This document shows positions 1 to 6,932 of a stretch of 12,330 nucleotides of DNA, piece by piece. The stretch lies in assembly GCA_003152555.1 (NCBI GenBank), contig PMAL01000157.1, positions 1-12,330 of the forward strand, written 5' to 3'. The notes below the pieces were generated by a model. That model ran no database searches and was not told the DNA's origin. It was given only the letters and a program-made list of their open reading frames with translations. Position 1 is the stretch's first letter. The number at the start of each line of letters is the position of its first letter. The position numbers were made by a program, and so were the translations under genes. Source of the stretch: Acidimicrobiaceae bacterium (GTDB lineage: Bacteria > Actinomycetota > Acidimicrobiia > Acidimicrobiales > RAAP-2).

Positions 1-1017
1 CACCAACACCCCGGTGCCGTGTTCGGGCAAGGCCACCCGGGTTCGGTCAATGCTGAACGTGATCATGGCGGCGCCCGCCGTCGCCACGTGACGCAACTGT
101 TCGAGTGCTGGATCAAAGTGACCGACGAGGTGTCCGGCATCGTGCGCCGGTGTCGCGACGATGATGGCGTTAGCGGGCGTGGTCGTCGTCTGCGTGTCAA
201 CCTCCCAGGGATAACTGCCCGAGGGAGAGCGTCGCAGTGCGGTCACCCCGGTGCCCGATCGCAGCACCACGCCGCGCATTCGCAATCGGCGAGCAAGTTC
301 TGCGGGCAGAGATCCCACGCCGCTGGTGAGCGTAAAAAACAGCGGGTCGGCGCTGGATGCCGTGGACGCCGGGTTGGCGGCGCTGCCCATTTTCTTGAGT
401 TTCTTCATGATCGATCCACCCTGTCGGGCCGCTTCATAGAGCGTGGGAAAGACTGCCTTGGCGGAGAGCTCGTCGATGCGGCCCGCTTGAATGCCGCCGA
501 CCATTGGTTCAATGAAAGTGTACGCCAACTCCGCACCGAGCTTGGCGCGCAGTATTTCGCCGATCGAGATGTCGTCACCGACATTGAGCGGTCGCGGCAG
601 CAGTTCGTCGCGTCGTGCGTGTAGACGGGCGTTGCGACTCAGTCCCGGCACGGAACGGACCATCTGCGATGACGTGGGCACGCCGAGCGCCAACCCACTC
701 GGCAGTTCGTTAAGGGCGCCCTGTAACCAGATGCTCGAGCCCGACGCGGCGATTGGTTCGAGGCGGTCGCGCCAACCGAGTTCCTCTACCAGCGCCGTAC
801 CTTCAGGACGCCGAGCGAGGAAGCCGTCCGCCCCGAGGTCGATCGTTCGTCCCGCGAATGAGGTAGTCGCGAGCGTGCCCCCGAAATAGTCGTTGGCTTC
901 AATCAGTTCGACCCGCGGGCTTTTGTCGCTGGGACCGTCTTTGGCGCCCGTGAGTTCCCACGCGGCGCACAGACCACTGATCCCGCCGCCAATGATCACG
1001 ACCGAACTGCGGGTCAC
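1..1017 (-). CDS. hemY: Coproporphyrinogen III / protoporphyrinogen oxidase, FAD-dependent (HemY/CgoX), partial
   Basis: This flavoprotein oxidises the porphyrinogen ring by six electrons using O2. In Gram-positive bacteria the usual substrate is coproporphyrinogen III. The frame is open from the GTG at 1017 down to base 1, giving 339 residues; the family is about 450-480, so the C-terminal FAD-binding part is missing. The N-terminus has a dinucleotide-binding fold (VVIIGGGISGL, residues 6-16) with the expected acidic residue E40 at the end of the second strand. Family blocks EPMVGGIQAG (170-179) and SGVGSLPAEL (232-241) match the HemY type. No signal peptide is seen, so it is probably cytoplasmic and membrane-associated. 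Its GTG start overlaps the hemH TGA in a GTGA quadruplet, so it is translationally coupled and last of the three heme genes in view. The substrate (copro- or protoporphyrinogen) is inferred from the HemH subtype next door. Confidence 0.93.
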   Translation of the reverse strand, partial: MTRSSVVIIGGGISGLCAAWELTGAKDGPSDKSPRVELIEANDYFGGTLATTSFAGRTIDLGADGFLARRPEGTALVEELGWRDRLEPIAASGSSIWLQGALNELPSGLALGVPTSSQMVRSVPGLSRNARLHARRDELLPRPLNVGDDISIGEILRAKLGAELAYTFIEPMVGGIQAGRIDELSAKAVFPTLYEAARQGGSIMKKLKKMGSAANPASTASSADPLFFTLTSGVGSLPAELARRLRMRGVVLRSGTGVTALRRSPSGSYPWEVDTQTTTTPANAIIVATPAHDAGHLVGHFDPALEQLRHVATAGAAMITFSIDRTRVALPEHGTGVLV

Positions 1018-1925
1018 TGGTGGGCCGCGCGAATAATCACATTGGCGAGGACCGAGATGAATTCCGGATCGTCATTGAGCGACCTCGTGCGATACAGGTG
1101 GAGCCCAATCTCGTGGGCTACGCGTTGGGCGGCGATGTCGAGGTCGTAGAGCACTTCTAAATGATCAGAGACGAAACCAATAGGACACGACACGACGTCG
1201 GTGACGCCTTCTTCTTTCTTAGCGGGCAGCACCTCGAGGATGTCGGGGCTTAGCCACATGTCGGTGGTTCGACCCGCTGACTGCCACGCCACGTCGTAGC
1301 GCGTGACGCCGGCGAGTGAAGCCGCGTGACGCGCGCTCTCGCGCAACTGGTCGGGGTAGGTGTCGCCCGTCGCGAGAATCTTTTCCGGCAGCGAGTGGGC
1401 CGAGAAGATGACTTCGGTCGTGCGGTGTCGTTCGCCCGGCACGTCGTCGAGCACTTCGTGCACCCGCCCGGCGATGAGTTCTAAGAATCCCGGCGCTCGC
1501 CACCACTCGTCCACGCCGATGAAGGTGACGTCCGCGCCCAAGGACTCGGCGGCACGCGACATGTACTGACCCGTCGACATGGCCGACGAGTGCGGCGCGA
1601 GCGCGATGCCGATCACCGTGGTGAAACCTTCGTCACGAAACTGTTCGGCCGTGTCTTCAATCAATGGTGGCTCGTACTTCGATCCGAAGCGGACGTCGAA
1701 CTGACCCGGAGCAAGTTCGTCGAGTCGTCGCGAGAGCGCCGCCACCTGGTCGGCCGTGTTGCGCGCGAGCGGGGAGATTCCGCCGATCGCGTTGTAGCGA
1801 AAGACCAGGTCAGCGAGCTGTTCTGGAGTTGGCGGCTGGCCGTGGCGAATTCGTGTGTAGTACGCCTCGACGCCCTCGGGCGTCGAGGGCGTGCCGTAGG
1901 CCATGACGAGCACGCCGCTCTTCAT
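1014..1925 (-). CDS. hemH: Ferrochelatase, coproporphyrin type (HemH/CpfC)
   Basis: Inserts Fe2+ into the porphyrin made by HemY; in the coproporphyrin-dependent pathway the product is coproheme. The 303-residue length is that of Bacillus HemH (about 310). The N-terminus MAYGTPSTPEGVEAYYTRIR (residues 8-27) and RYNAIGGISPLA (43-54) closely resemble Firmicute CpfC, including the axial Tyr position (Y10). The usual actinobacterial proteins start with an LLLSFGGPE-like block instead. The catalytic His is H177 in SAHSLP and the metal-site Glu is E257 in HLEVLYDLD. The only cysteine is C247, so the [2Fe-2S] cluster found in many actinobacterial ferrochelatases cannot form. The ATG overlaps the hemE stop as ATGA, and the stop overlaps hemY as GTGA. 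A following chdC (hemQ) would confirm the coproheme route but is not in view. Confidence 0.95.
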   Translation of the reverse strand: MKSGVLVMAYGTPSTPEGVEAYYTRIRHGQPPTPEQLADLVFRYNAIGGISPLARNTADQVAALSRRLDELAPGQFDVRFGSKYEPPLIEDTAEQFRDEGFTTVIGIALAPHSSAMSTGQYMSRAAESLGADVTFIGVDEWWRAPGFLELIAGRVHEVLDDVPGERHRTTEVIFSAHSLPEKILATGDTYPDQLRESARHAASLAGVTRYDVAWQSAGRTTDMWLSPDILEVLPAKKEEGVTDVVSCPIGFVSDHLEVLYDLDIAAQRVAHEIGLHLYRTRSLNDDPEFISVLANVIIRAAHQ

Positions 1926-2959
1926 TTGACCCCGGCTCTTCCTTCTTCGTGCACGAGTCTGACCACCGCTTCGAGCACCGTTGGATCGGTCGACGGCAAG
2001 ACCCCGTGTCCGAGATTAAATATGTGTCCCGCGTCAGTGCCCGCGCGTCGCAACACGTCGCGGGTTGCGTCTAGGGCCAGCTCGACGCCACTCACACAGC
2101 GGGCCGGATCGAGGTTGCCCTGCACCGGCAAGTGTCCCACTCGTCGGCGTCCTTCATCGAGGTCAACGTGCCAGTCAATGCCGACGACGCCACTGCCGGA
2201 CGTGGCCATGAGGTCCAGCAATTCGCCAGTGCCGACGCCAAACAAAATTGTTGGCACACCCAAGTTCGCGATGCCTTCGAAGACCCTCATTGTTGCTGGC
2301 AGGGCGAAGCGCTCGTACTCGTCGCGGGTCAATGCACCGGCCCACGAGTCGAACAGTTGCAGCGCTCGAGCGCCGTGTTGCACCTGCGCGCGCAGGAACG
2401 TAATCGTGATTGCCGTGATGCGTTCTAGGAGCTGGTTGAAAAGCGCCGGGTCGGCGTGCATGAGGCTCTTGATGACGGCGAAATCACGCGTCGGACCGCC
2501 CTCAACTAAGTAGCTCGCCACGGTAAATGGCGCGCCGGCAAAACCGATCAGCGGAGTATTGGTCCTCGCCAGTTGCTCGACCACCAGTTGGACCGTTCGG
2601 GTCACGGGTGAAATGTCGTCGCTCGTCAGGTCTCGTAGGCGATCTAAATCAGCGTCTGACGCGAAGGGATGGGCGATGACGGGGCCCCTTCCGGGCACGA
2701 CATCGACCCCGAAACCAATGGCGTGGAAGGGCACGACGATGTCCGAAAAGAGCACCGCGGCGTCGACGCCGTAGCGGCGTACGGGTTGCAACGTGACCTC
2801 ACAGGCGAGTGCCGGATCGGCGATGACGTCGAGGATTGAGCCGGTCCCGCGCAGCGCACGATACTCGGGCAACGACCGGCCCGCTTGGCGCATGAACCAC
2901 ACCGGAACGTGCTCGACGCTTTCTCCCCGACAGGCCCGAAGAAACACTGGCTCGTTCAC
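1922..2959 (-). CDS. hemE: Uroporphyrinogen decarboxylase (HemE)
   Basis: Removes the four acetate carboxyls of uroporphyrinogen III to give coproporphyrinogen III in the cytoplasm, which is the substrate of the HemY encoded downstream. The protein is 345 residues, the normal family length. Both family signatures are present: PVWFMRQAGRSLPEYR (residues 19-34) and GFAGAPFTVASYL in the middle of the protein. The catalytic Asp is D73 in FSDI, and the late conserved His lies in FNLGHGV near the C-terminus. The GTG start at 2959 is supported by a strong AAAGGAG ribosome site at 2964-2970. It is the first gene of the hemE-hemH-hemY operon and is divergent from helD, with 116 bases between the two starts. 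A weak promoter can be proposed at 2981-2986. Confidence 0.96.
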   Translation of the reverse strand: MNEPVFLRACRGESVEHVPVWFMRQAGRSLPEYRALRGTGSILDVIADPALACEVTLQPVRRYGVDAAVLFSDIVVPFHAIGFGVDVVPGRGPVIAHPFASDADLDRLRDLTSDDISPVTRTVQLVVEQLARTNTPLIGFAGAPFTVASYLVEGGPTRDFAVIKSLMHADPALFNQLLERITAITITFLRAQVQHGARALQLFDSWAGALTRDEYERFALPATMRVFEGIANLGVPTILFGVGTGELLDLMATSGSGVVGIDWHVDLDEGRRRVGHLPVQGNLDPARCVSGVELALDATRDVLRRAGTDAGHIFNLGHGVLPSTDPTVLEAVVRLVHEEGRAGVK

Positions 2960-2963
2960 GAAA

Positions 2964-2970
2964 CTCCTTT
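2964..2970 (-). promoter_or_regulatory. Ribosome binding site of hemE
   Basis: On the minus strand this reads AAAGGAG, four bases before the GTG at 2959. It is the best Shine-Dalgarno sequence in the heme operon and fixes the hemE start. Confidence 0.75.
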
Positions 2971-2980
2971 AATGCCTTCC

Positions 2981-2986
2981 AATCTA
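2981..2986 (-). promoter_or_regulatory. Candidate -10 element of the hemE operon
   Basis: On the minus strand this reads TAGATT, matching the TANNNT form of actinobacterial -10 hexamers. Transcription would begin near 2973, leaving a short leader that just includes the AAAGGAG site. No convincing -35 hexamer was found at 16-18 bases, so this is tentative. The element overlaps one copy of an eight-base direct repeat (TAGGACGG, plus strand 2985-2992). Confidence 0.3.
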
Positions 2987-3009
2987 GGACGGATGGGATT
3001 TCCAACATT

Positions 3010-3037
3010 TTGTAGGACGGTCACGGTCGCCTAGGAT
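3010..3037 (+). promoter_or_regulatory. Candidate sigma-A type promoter of helD
   Basis: TTGTAG at 3010-3015 and TAGGAT at 3032-3037 are separated by 16 bases, a reasonable housekeeping promoter for a GC-rich actinobacterium. Transcription would start near 3043-3045, about 30 bases before the GTG at 3076. The transcript would begin with a small inverted repeat, TCCCC-TAATT-GGGGA (3044-3058), just before the ribosome site. The -35 overlaps the second copy of TAGGACGG (3013-3020). Confidence 0.4.
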
Positions 3038-3061
3038 AGACAATCCCCTAATTGGGGACCT

Positions 3062-3068
3062 GGAGAGG
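3062..3068 (+). promoter_or_regulatory. Ribosome binding site that fixes the helD start
   Basis: GGAGAGG lies seven bases before the GTG at 3076. The same frame is also open from a TTG at 3052. That TTG has no Shine-Dalgarno sequence and would sit within about ten bases of the proposed transcription start, so GTG 3076 is preferred. Confidence 0.6.
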
Positions 3069-3075
3069 GGTCATT

Positions 3076-5382
3076 GTGGCGCACGAGCGTGAGATTGCTG
3101 AGGAACAGGCGTTCCTCGATCTCTCCTTGGGTGCACTGGACCACATGCGTGACGAGGCGCGATCGCTGCGCGATAGTGCGGCCGTAGCGAACATGCGAGG
3201 AGCCGGAGACCTAGTCGAACGCGACGTCGTCATGGCCACGGCTCTGTCGCGCTTGGACCAACTAGCGATTGGCGATCAGCCGTTGTTCTTCGGACGCATT
3301 GACTACGCGCTCAACGGTTCGGCGCACGCGGACGTCTATCACGTGGGCCGCCTCGCGGTCTCGGACGAACACCTCAACGCACTCGTTGTCGACTGGCGCG
3401 CGCCGGTCGCCGAGGCCTTCTATCGCGCGACCGGCGTCGAGTCGCTCGGTCTGTCACGTCGCCGTCACGTCGCTATCCGCAACAACGAGGTCACGGGTGT
3501 CGAAGATGAGTATTTCGCCGACGACGACGGAGAGCTGTCGTTGCCCGAGGACGAGGTGCGATCGGCCACTGAAGAGGGACTCGTTGACGGCGGTTTCGCG
3601 CTCGGTGGTCCAGGCGCGCTGTTGGCCGCTCTGGGTCGCGCGCGCACCGGGTACATGGGCGACATCATCGCCACGATCCAAGGCGAACAGGACAAAATTA
3701 TTCGCACGCCGCTCGCGGGCATCCTCTTGGTCCAGGGCGGTCCGGGAACGGGCAAGACGGCCGTAGCACTGCACCGCGCGGCCTACCTGCTCTTTACCCA
3801 CCGCAATACGCTCGAGCGACAGGGCGTGCTGGTGGTGGGCCCCAACCCGCTGTTCCTCAACTACATCGAAAACGTGCTGCCGTCACTCGGTGAGTCGGGA
3901 GTCACCCTGTCGACGATTTCGGGACTGGTCACCAACGTGCCCGTTCGCGGCCGCGACACCGAGCCGGCCGACTTCTTGAAGGGCGACCCGCGCATGGTGA
4001 CCTTCATTGCGCGCGCACTTCGAACCCGACAGCACCCGCTGCGAGACGACGTCGAGATCCCTGTGGGTCGCGCGATCGTGGTCCTAAAGGCGCAGTACAC
4101 CAAGGAGATTGTCGAACGGGCGCGCCGGCGGCCCGGCAACCACAATCAACGGCGTTCGGCCATTGGACGCGAGTTGGCCAATCGGCTCGCCACCGAATAC
4201 CAAGACCGCTTCGTGCACGACGGTGCGGACGACGTATCCCAGGTGGGCGAACTCGCCGATCTCATTCGCACGTCGCCACAGTTTCGCGAGGTGCTGCAAC
4301 GAATCTGGCCGCGATTGTCGGGTCAGGAGTTGCTCTACGACCTGTTTGGCGCACCGGCCCTCATCCGCGCGGCCGGCAAGGACCTGCTGAGTGACGAGGA
4401 GATGGCGTTGCTCTACCGCCCCCGCGCCGCCTCTCTCGAAGAGACGTTGTGGACCAAGGCCGACGCGGCGCTCATTGACGAAGCTCGCACGTTGCTCGGT
4501 CCGAGGCGCCGTCCCCGCCCCGCGCCAAAGGTCGGCGAATCAGACATTCTCGACGGCGTTGACCTCGATTCCTACGCGCTCAACGTGCGCGCGGCCGCGC
4601 TACGTGAAGCGGCCCGACTCGCACCGGCGCCCACATTGGTGCTCGACGAGGCGGAGTTCGTGACGTACGGGCACATCGTGATTGACGAAGCCCAGGACCT
4701 CTCACCGATGGAGCTGCGCGTCCTAAAGCGTCGCGACCTGACCGGATCAATGACGATCGTGGGCGACATGGGACAGGCAACCACGGTCTCGTCGTCGGCC
4801 TCGTGGAACACACTCATTGATATTCTCCAACCTCGGCGCACCGTCACCCGGGTGGACCTGACGGTGAGCTACCGCACGCCCGAAGAAGTGCTCGATTTTG
4901 CCGCGCCGACCCTGCGTGCGGCGGCACCGGACTTGGAACCGCCGCGACCAGTTCGACGGGCGGGCTCGGTGCCCACGGTCGAAATGGTCGAACTCGAGTA
5001 TTTCAATAAGACGCTCGTAGAGGCCACCCGACGCGAGTGCGCGAACGTGGCCCCCGGACGGGTGGCCGTCATTGTCACCGGCTCTCGGGTCGACGAAATG
5101 GTCGAATTGATGCGCGGCGAAGGACTGGACGCGATTGACCCGCGCGACCAGGAGTCTCGCGGGCTGAGCGCCGATTTGGTGGTGCTGGCGGCCGAAGGGG
5201 CTAACGGCCTCGAGTTTGACGCCACGATTGTCGTTGAGCCGGCCCAGATCGCCAGCCGAGGTTCGTCCGACCCGAAAATCTTCACGCCGCGGGGTCTGCG
5301 GACCCTCTACGTGGCCATGACGCGCCCCACCCGGCGTTTGGCCATCGTTGCCTGCACCGCATTGCCACCGACTTTACGATGA
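3076..5382 (+). CDS. helD: HelD-like RNA polymerase-associated superfamily 1 helicase
   Basis: A UvrD/Rep-like ATPase of the HelD group. In Bacillus and Mycobacterium, members bind RNA polymerase, penetrate its channels and release it from DNA; the Streptomyces relative HelR contributes to rifamycin tolerance. The 768 residues compare with about 740-775 in the family. The N-terminus is charged and helical (about 1-65), followed by the conserved IGDQPLFFGRID and VVDWRAPVAEAFY blocks. Motifs: Walker A GGPGTGKT (221-228), Walker B VIDEAQDLSP (starting about 535), motif III VGDMGQAT (562-569), SYRTPEE (598-604), GLEFD (711-715) and LYVAMTRPTRR (744-754) with arginine R750. The stretch GVLVVGPNPLFLNYIENVLP after Walker A is diagnostic for HelD as against UvrD or PcrA. 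An insertion between about 290 and 470 fits the HelD-specific domain. It is divergent from hemE. All catalytic motifs look intact; a role in rifamycin tolerance is not shown. Confidence 0.9.
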   Translation: MAHEREIAEEQAFLDLSLGALDHMRDEARSLRDSAAVANMRGAGDLVERDVVMATALSRLDQLAIGDQPLFFGRIDYALNGSAHADVYHVGRLAVSDEHLNALVVDWRAPVAEAFYRATGVESLGLSRRRHVAIRNNEVTGVEDEYFADDDGELSLPEDEVRSATEEGLVDGGFALGGPGALLAALGRARTGYMGDIIATIQGEQDKIIRTPLAGILLVQGGPGTGKTAVALHRAAYLLFTHRNTLERQGVLVVGPNPLFLNYIENVLPSLGESGVTLSTISGLVTNVPVRGRDTEPADFLKGDPRMVTFIARALRTRQHPLRDDVEIPVGRAIVVLKAQYTKEIVERARRRPGNHNQRRSAIGRELANRLATEYQDRFVHDGADDVSQVGELADLIRTSPQFREVLQRIWPRLSGQELLYDLFGAPALIRAAGKDLLSDEEMALLYRPRAASLEETLWTKADAALIDEARTLLGPRRRPRPAPKVGESDILDGVDLDSYALNVRAAALREAARLAPAPTLVLDEAEFVTYGHIVIDEAQDLSPMELRVLKRRDLTGSMTIVGDMGQATTVSSSASWNTLIDILQPRRTVTRVDLTVSYRTPEEVLDFAAPTLRAAAPDLEPPRPVRRAGSVPTVEMVELEYFNKTLVEATRRECANVAPGRVAVIVTGSRVDEMVELMRGEGLDAIDPRDQESRGLSADLVVLAAEGANGLEFDATIVVEPAQIASRGSSDPKIFTPRGLRTLYVAMTRPTRRLAIVACTALPPTLR

Positions 5383-5415
5383 CCAGGGAGCCGGCGAAAC
5401 CAATCAGGGGTCGCA

Positions 5416-5430
5416 ATTTCTACTAGAAAT
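5416..5430 (+). promoter_or_regulatory. Perfect AT-rich palindrome before ctaE, candidate operator
   Basis: ATTTCTA-C-TAGAAAT has seven-base arms that are exact reverse complements around a single central base. It sits six bases before the ctaE GTG (5437) in an otherwise GC-rich 54-base gap. The right arm contains TAGAAA, which lies seven bases before the GTG and could be a -10 element, so a dimeric regulator bound here would cover the promoter. The stem is too short and lacks a T-run, so it is not a credible terminator for helD. The binding protein is unknown. Confidence 0.45.
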
Positions 5431-5436
5431 GTACCA

Positions 5437-6033
5437 GTGAGTCAGGCAATCCCCCTTAACGGCCTGGCGAAGCAAGAGAAGATTGTTCATGATCGACCAC
5501 CGATGCTGGCCATCGGTGTGATGATTTGGCTCGGAAGCGAGTTGATGTTCTTCTCGGGACTCTTCGCCGCCCTCTTTACTATTCGCGCGCACCTGGCCGC
5601 CTGGCCACCGGTCGGCACCAAGCTCGACACGCTGCAGGCCGGCGTCTTCACAATCATCTTGGTGGCCTCGTCGTTCACCATGCAGTGGGCCGTGTGGTTG
5701 ATTGAACACCGCCGCCGCGCCGAAGCCCGTCGTTGGATCATCACGACAATGATCATGGGCACGCTGTTCGTGAGCAACCAGGCCTACGAGTGGACGCACC
5801 TGGCGACGCGCTGGAACACCAACTCCTACGGCTCGATCTTTTTCATCACCACGGGCCTGCACGGTCTGCACGTCTTCCTCGGTCTCGTCGCCATGGCCTT
5901 CCTGCTCTTTCGCATGCGTGGCAGTGAGGGAGACCCCGGCGAGCTCTCGACCTTTCAGGGCGTGAGTTACTACTGGCACTTCGTTGACATTGTGTGGATT
6001 GGGTTGTACTCGGCCCTCTTCCTGCTCAAATAG
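5437..6033 (+). CDS. ctaE: Cytochrome c oxidase subunit III (CtaE)
   Basis: Membrane subunit of the aa3-type terminal oxidase, a heme-copper enzyme that reduces O2 to water. The 198-residue protein is the short five-helix form usual in actinobacteria, lacking the first two helices of mitochondrial subunit III. Predicted membrane segments are about 24-46, 66-90, 101-117, 132-158 and 176-197. Conserved features are E35 in GSELMFFSGLFAA, H142 and H145 in TGLHGLHVFLGL, and YYWHFVDIVW (178-187). The start is GTG at 5437. No Shine-Dalgarno sequence precedes it, so the message may be leaderless. It heads the ctaE-qcrC-qcrA-qcrB block, the standard actinobacterial order that reflects the bc-aa3 supercomplex. 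Subunits I and II are not in view. Confidence 0.95.
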   Translation: MSQAIPLNGLAKQEKIVHDRPPMLAIGVMIWLGSELMFFSGLFAALFTIRAHLAAWPPVGTKLDTLQAGVFTIILVASSFTMQWAVWLIEHRRRAEARRWIITTMIMGTLFVSNQAYEWTHLATRWNTNSYGSIFFITTGLHGLHVFLGLVAMAFLLFRMRGSEGDPGELSTFQGVSYYWHFVDIVWIGLYSALFLLK

Positions 6034-6041
6034 GCATCGAC

Positions 6042-6932
6042 GTGAAGACTTCGCTCCTTCAGCGTTCACTTATCCTGCCTACGCTCGCGCTGATCAGCCT
6101 CGGACCGATTGTGTTGTTCGTGGGTAGCGCGAACGCGTCGGGCCACACGCAGTATCAAACAACGCGAAAAAACGCGGGCACGCCGTACTCTTCAATCGTC
6201 AAGAAGAACAAGAGCGGCGTCGTCATCAGTTACGGCAACAGCGCGATCATGTACAACGCGCCACCCTCAACATTGGACACCCTCGGTGAGGCGCTCTTCA
6301 TGCAGAACTGCGCCTCGTGTCACGGGGCCAAGGCCAACGGCGTGCCGGCCAACGGTGTCTCGGCCGCGTACCCGGACTTGGTGGGTTTGGGGCCGGCGAC
6401 GATTGACTTCTGGATTGACTCGGGTCGCATGCCTGCCGCTGACCCACGCGTCGTTGAAGCGCCGCGACGATTCGCGCGTCTCACGCCCGACCAGGCGTTG
6501 GCGGTTGCCGCGTGGGTGAACTCACTCGACCCGAGCCTGCCTGACATTCCTACGCCCAGCTTGAAGAACGCCAACGTGGCCGACGGTGCCGCGCTGTTCG
6601 CCCTCAACTGCGCGGCCTGCCACACGATTGAAGGCGACGGCGACGCTCTGGCGAACTCCACCTTTGCGCCATCGTTGCGCGATATCCCGGCGTTCCAAGT
6701 GGTTGAAGCTATTCGCACGGGCCCGGGCGATATGCCGCGTTTCACCGGCAACTTGAGTGACTACCAAGTGCGCGACATCGTTGACTACGTCACGACGGAG
6801 ATTCAGCACCCACAGAACCCCGGCGGATTGGGACTCGGTGGGCTCGGACCAGTTGCGGAAGGATTCGTCGCGTTGCTGCTCGGCGTGGGCGTCTTGGCCC
6901 TCGTCGGATTCTGGGTGGGTGAGCGCGAATGA
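6042..6932 (+). CDS. qcrC: Diheme cytochrome c subunit of the cytochrome bc complex (QcrC)
   Basis: Carries electrons from the Rieske centre to the oxidase inside the actinobacterial bc-aa3 supercomplex, replacing a soluble cytochrome c. The protein is 296 residues from GTG 6042. It has a hydrophobic N-terminal export signal (about 10-29, with a possible cleavage after ANA at 32), two heme c sites CASCH (90-94) and CAACH (190-194) with likely axial M130 (SGRMPA) and M231 (GDMPRF), and a C-terminal membrane anchor (about 268-292). The frame is open upstream to 5994, but only the 6042 start gives an export signal at the N-terminus. It lies eight bases after the ctaE stop with no clear ribosome site, so translational coupling is likely. 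The Tyr/Lys-rich linker between signal and first heme (33-85) is longer than usual. The stop overlaps qcrA as ATGA. Confidence 0.95.
   Translation: MKTSLLQRSLILPTLALISLGPIVLFVGSANASGHTQYQTTRKNAGTPYSSIVKKNKSGVVISYGNSAIMYNAPPSTLDTLGEALFMQNCASCHGAKANGVPANGVSAAYPDLVGLGPATIDFWIDSGRMPAADPRVVEAPRRFARLTPDQALAVAAWVNSLDPSLPDIPTPSLKNANVADGAALFALNCAACHTIEGDGDALANSTFAPSLRDIPAFQVVEAIRTGPGDMPRFTGNLSDYQVRDIVDYVTTEIQHPQNPGGLGLGGLGPVAEGFVALLLGVGVLALVGFWVGERE

Noticed and set aside
19..624. 201-codon plus-strand frame near the left edge
   Set aside because: It lies opposite hemY, whose minus-strand frame is open from 1017 to the edge and carries the FAD-binding and EPMVGG motifs.
1014..1925. Iron-sulfur cluster in the ferrochelatase
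   Set aside because: Only one Cys (C247) exists in the whole protein, so a four-Cys cluster site is not possible.
1590..2513. 307-codon plus-strand frame opposite hemH and hemE
   Set aside because: It is antisense to two clearly conserved enzymes, has the Arg/Ser-rich composition of a GC-rich shadow frame and shows no recognisable motif.
3052..3075. Extended helD start at TTG 3052
   Set aside because: It lacks a ribosome site, lies almost at the predicted transcription start, and the GTG at 3076 has a well-spaced GGAGAGG.
2960..3075. Rifamycin-associated element upstream of helD
   Set aside because: Streptomyces HelR genes can carry this inverted-repeat element; I looked for such a GC-rich dyad and found only the short TCCCC/GGGGA repeat, so rifamycin induction is not supported.
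5994..6041. In-frame upstream extension of qcrC inside ctaE
   Set aside because: It would place 16 residues ahead of the export signal; GTG 6042 gives a normal signal peptide and avoids a long overlap.
5404..6069. 221-codon minus-strand frame covering all of ctaE
   Set aside because: ctaE has full subunit III conservation; the opposite frame is low-complexity His/Glu/Arg-rich with no ribosome site or domain.
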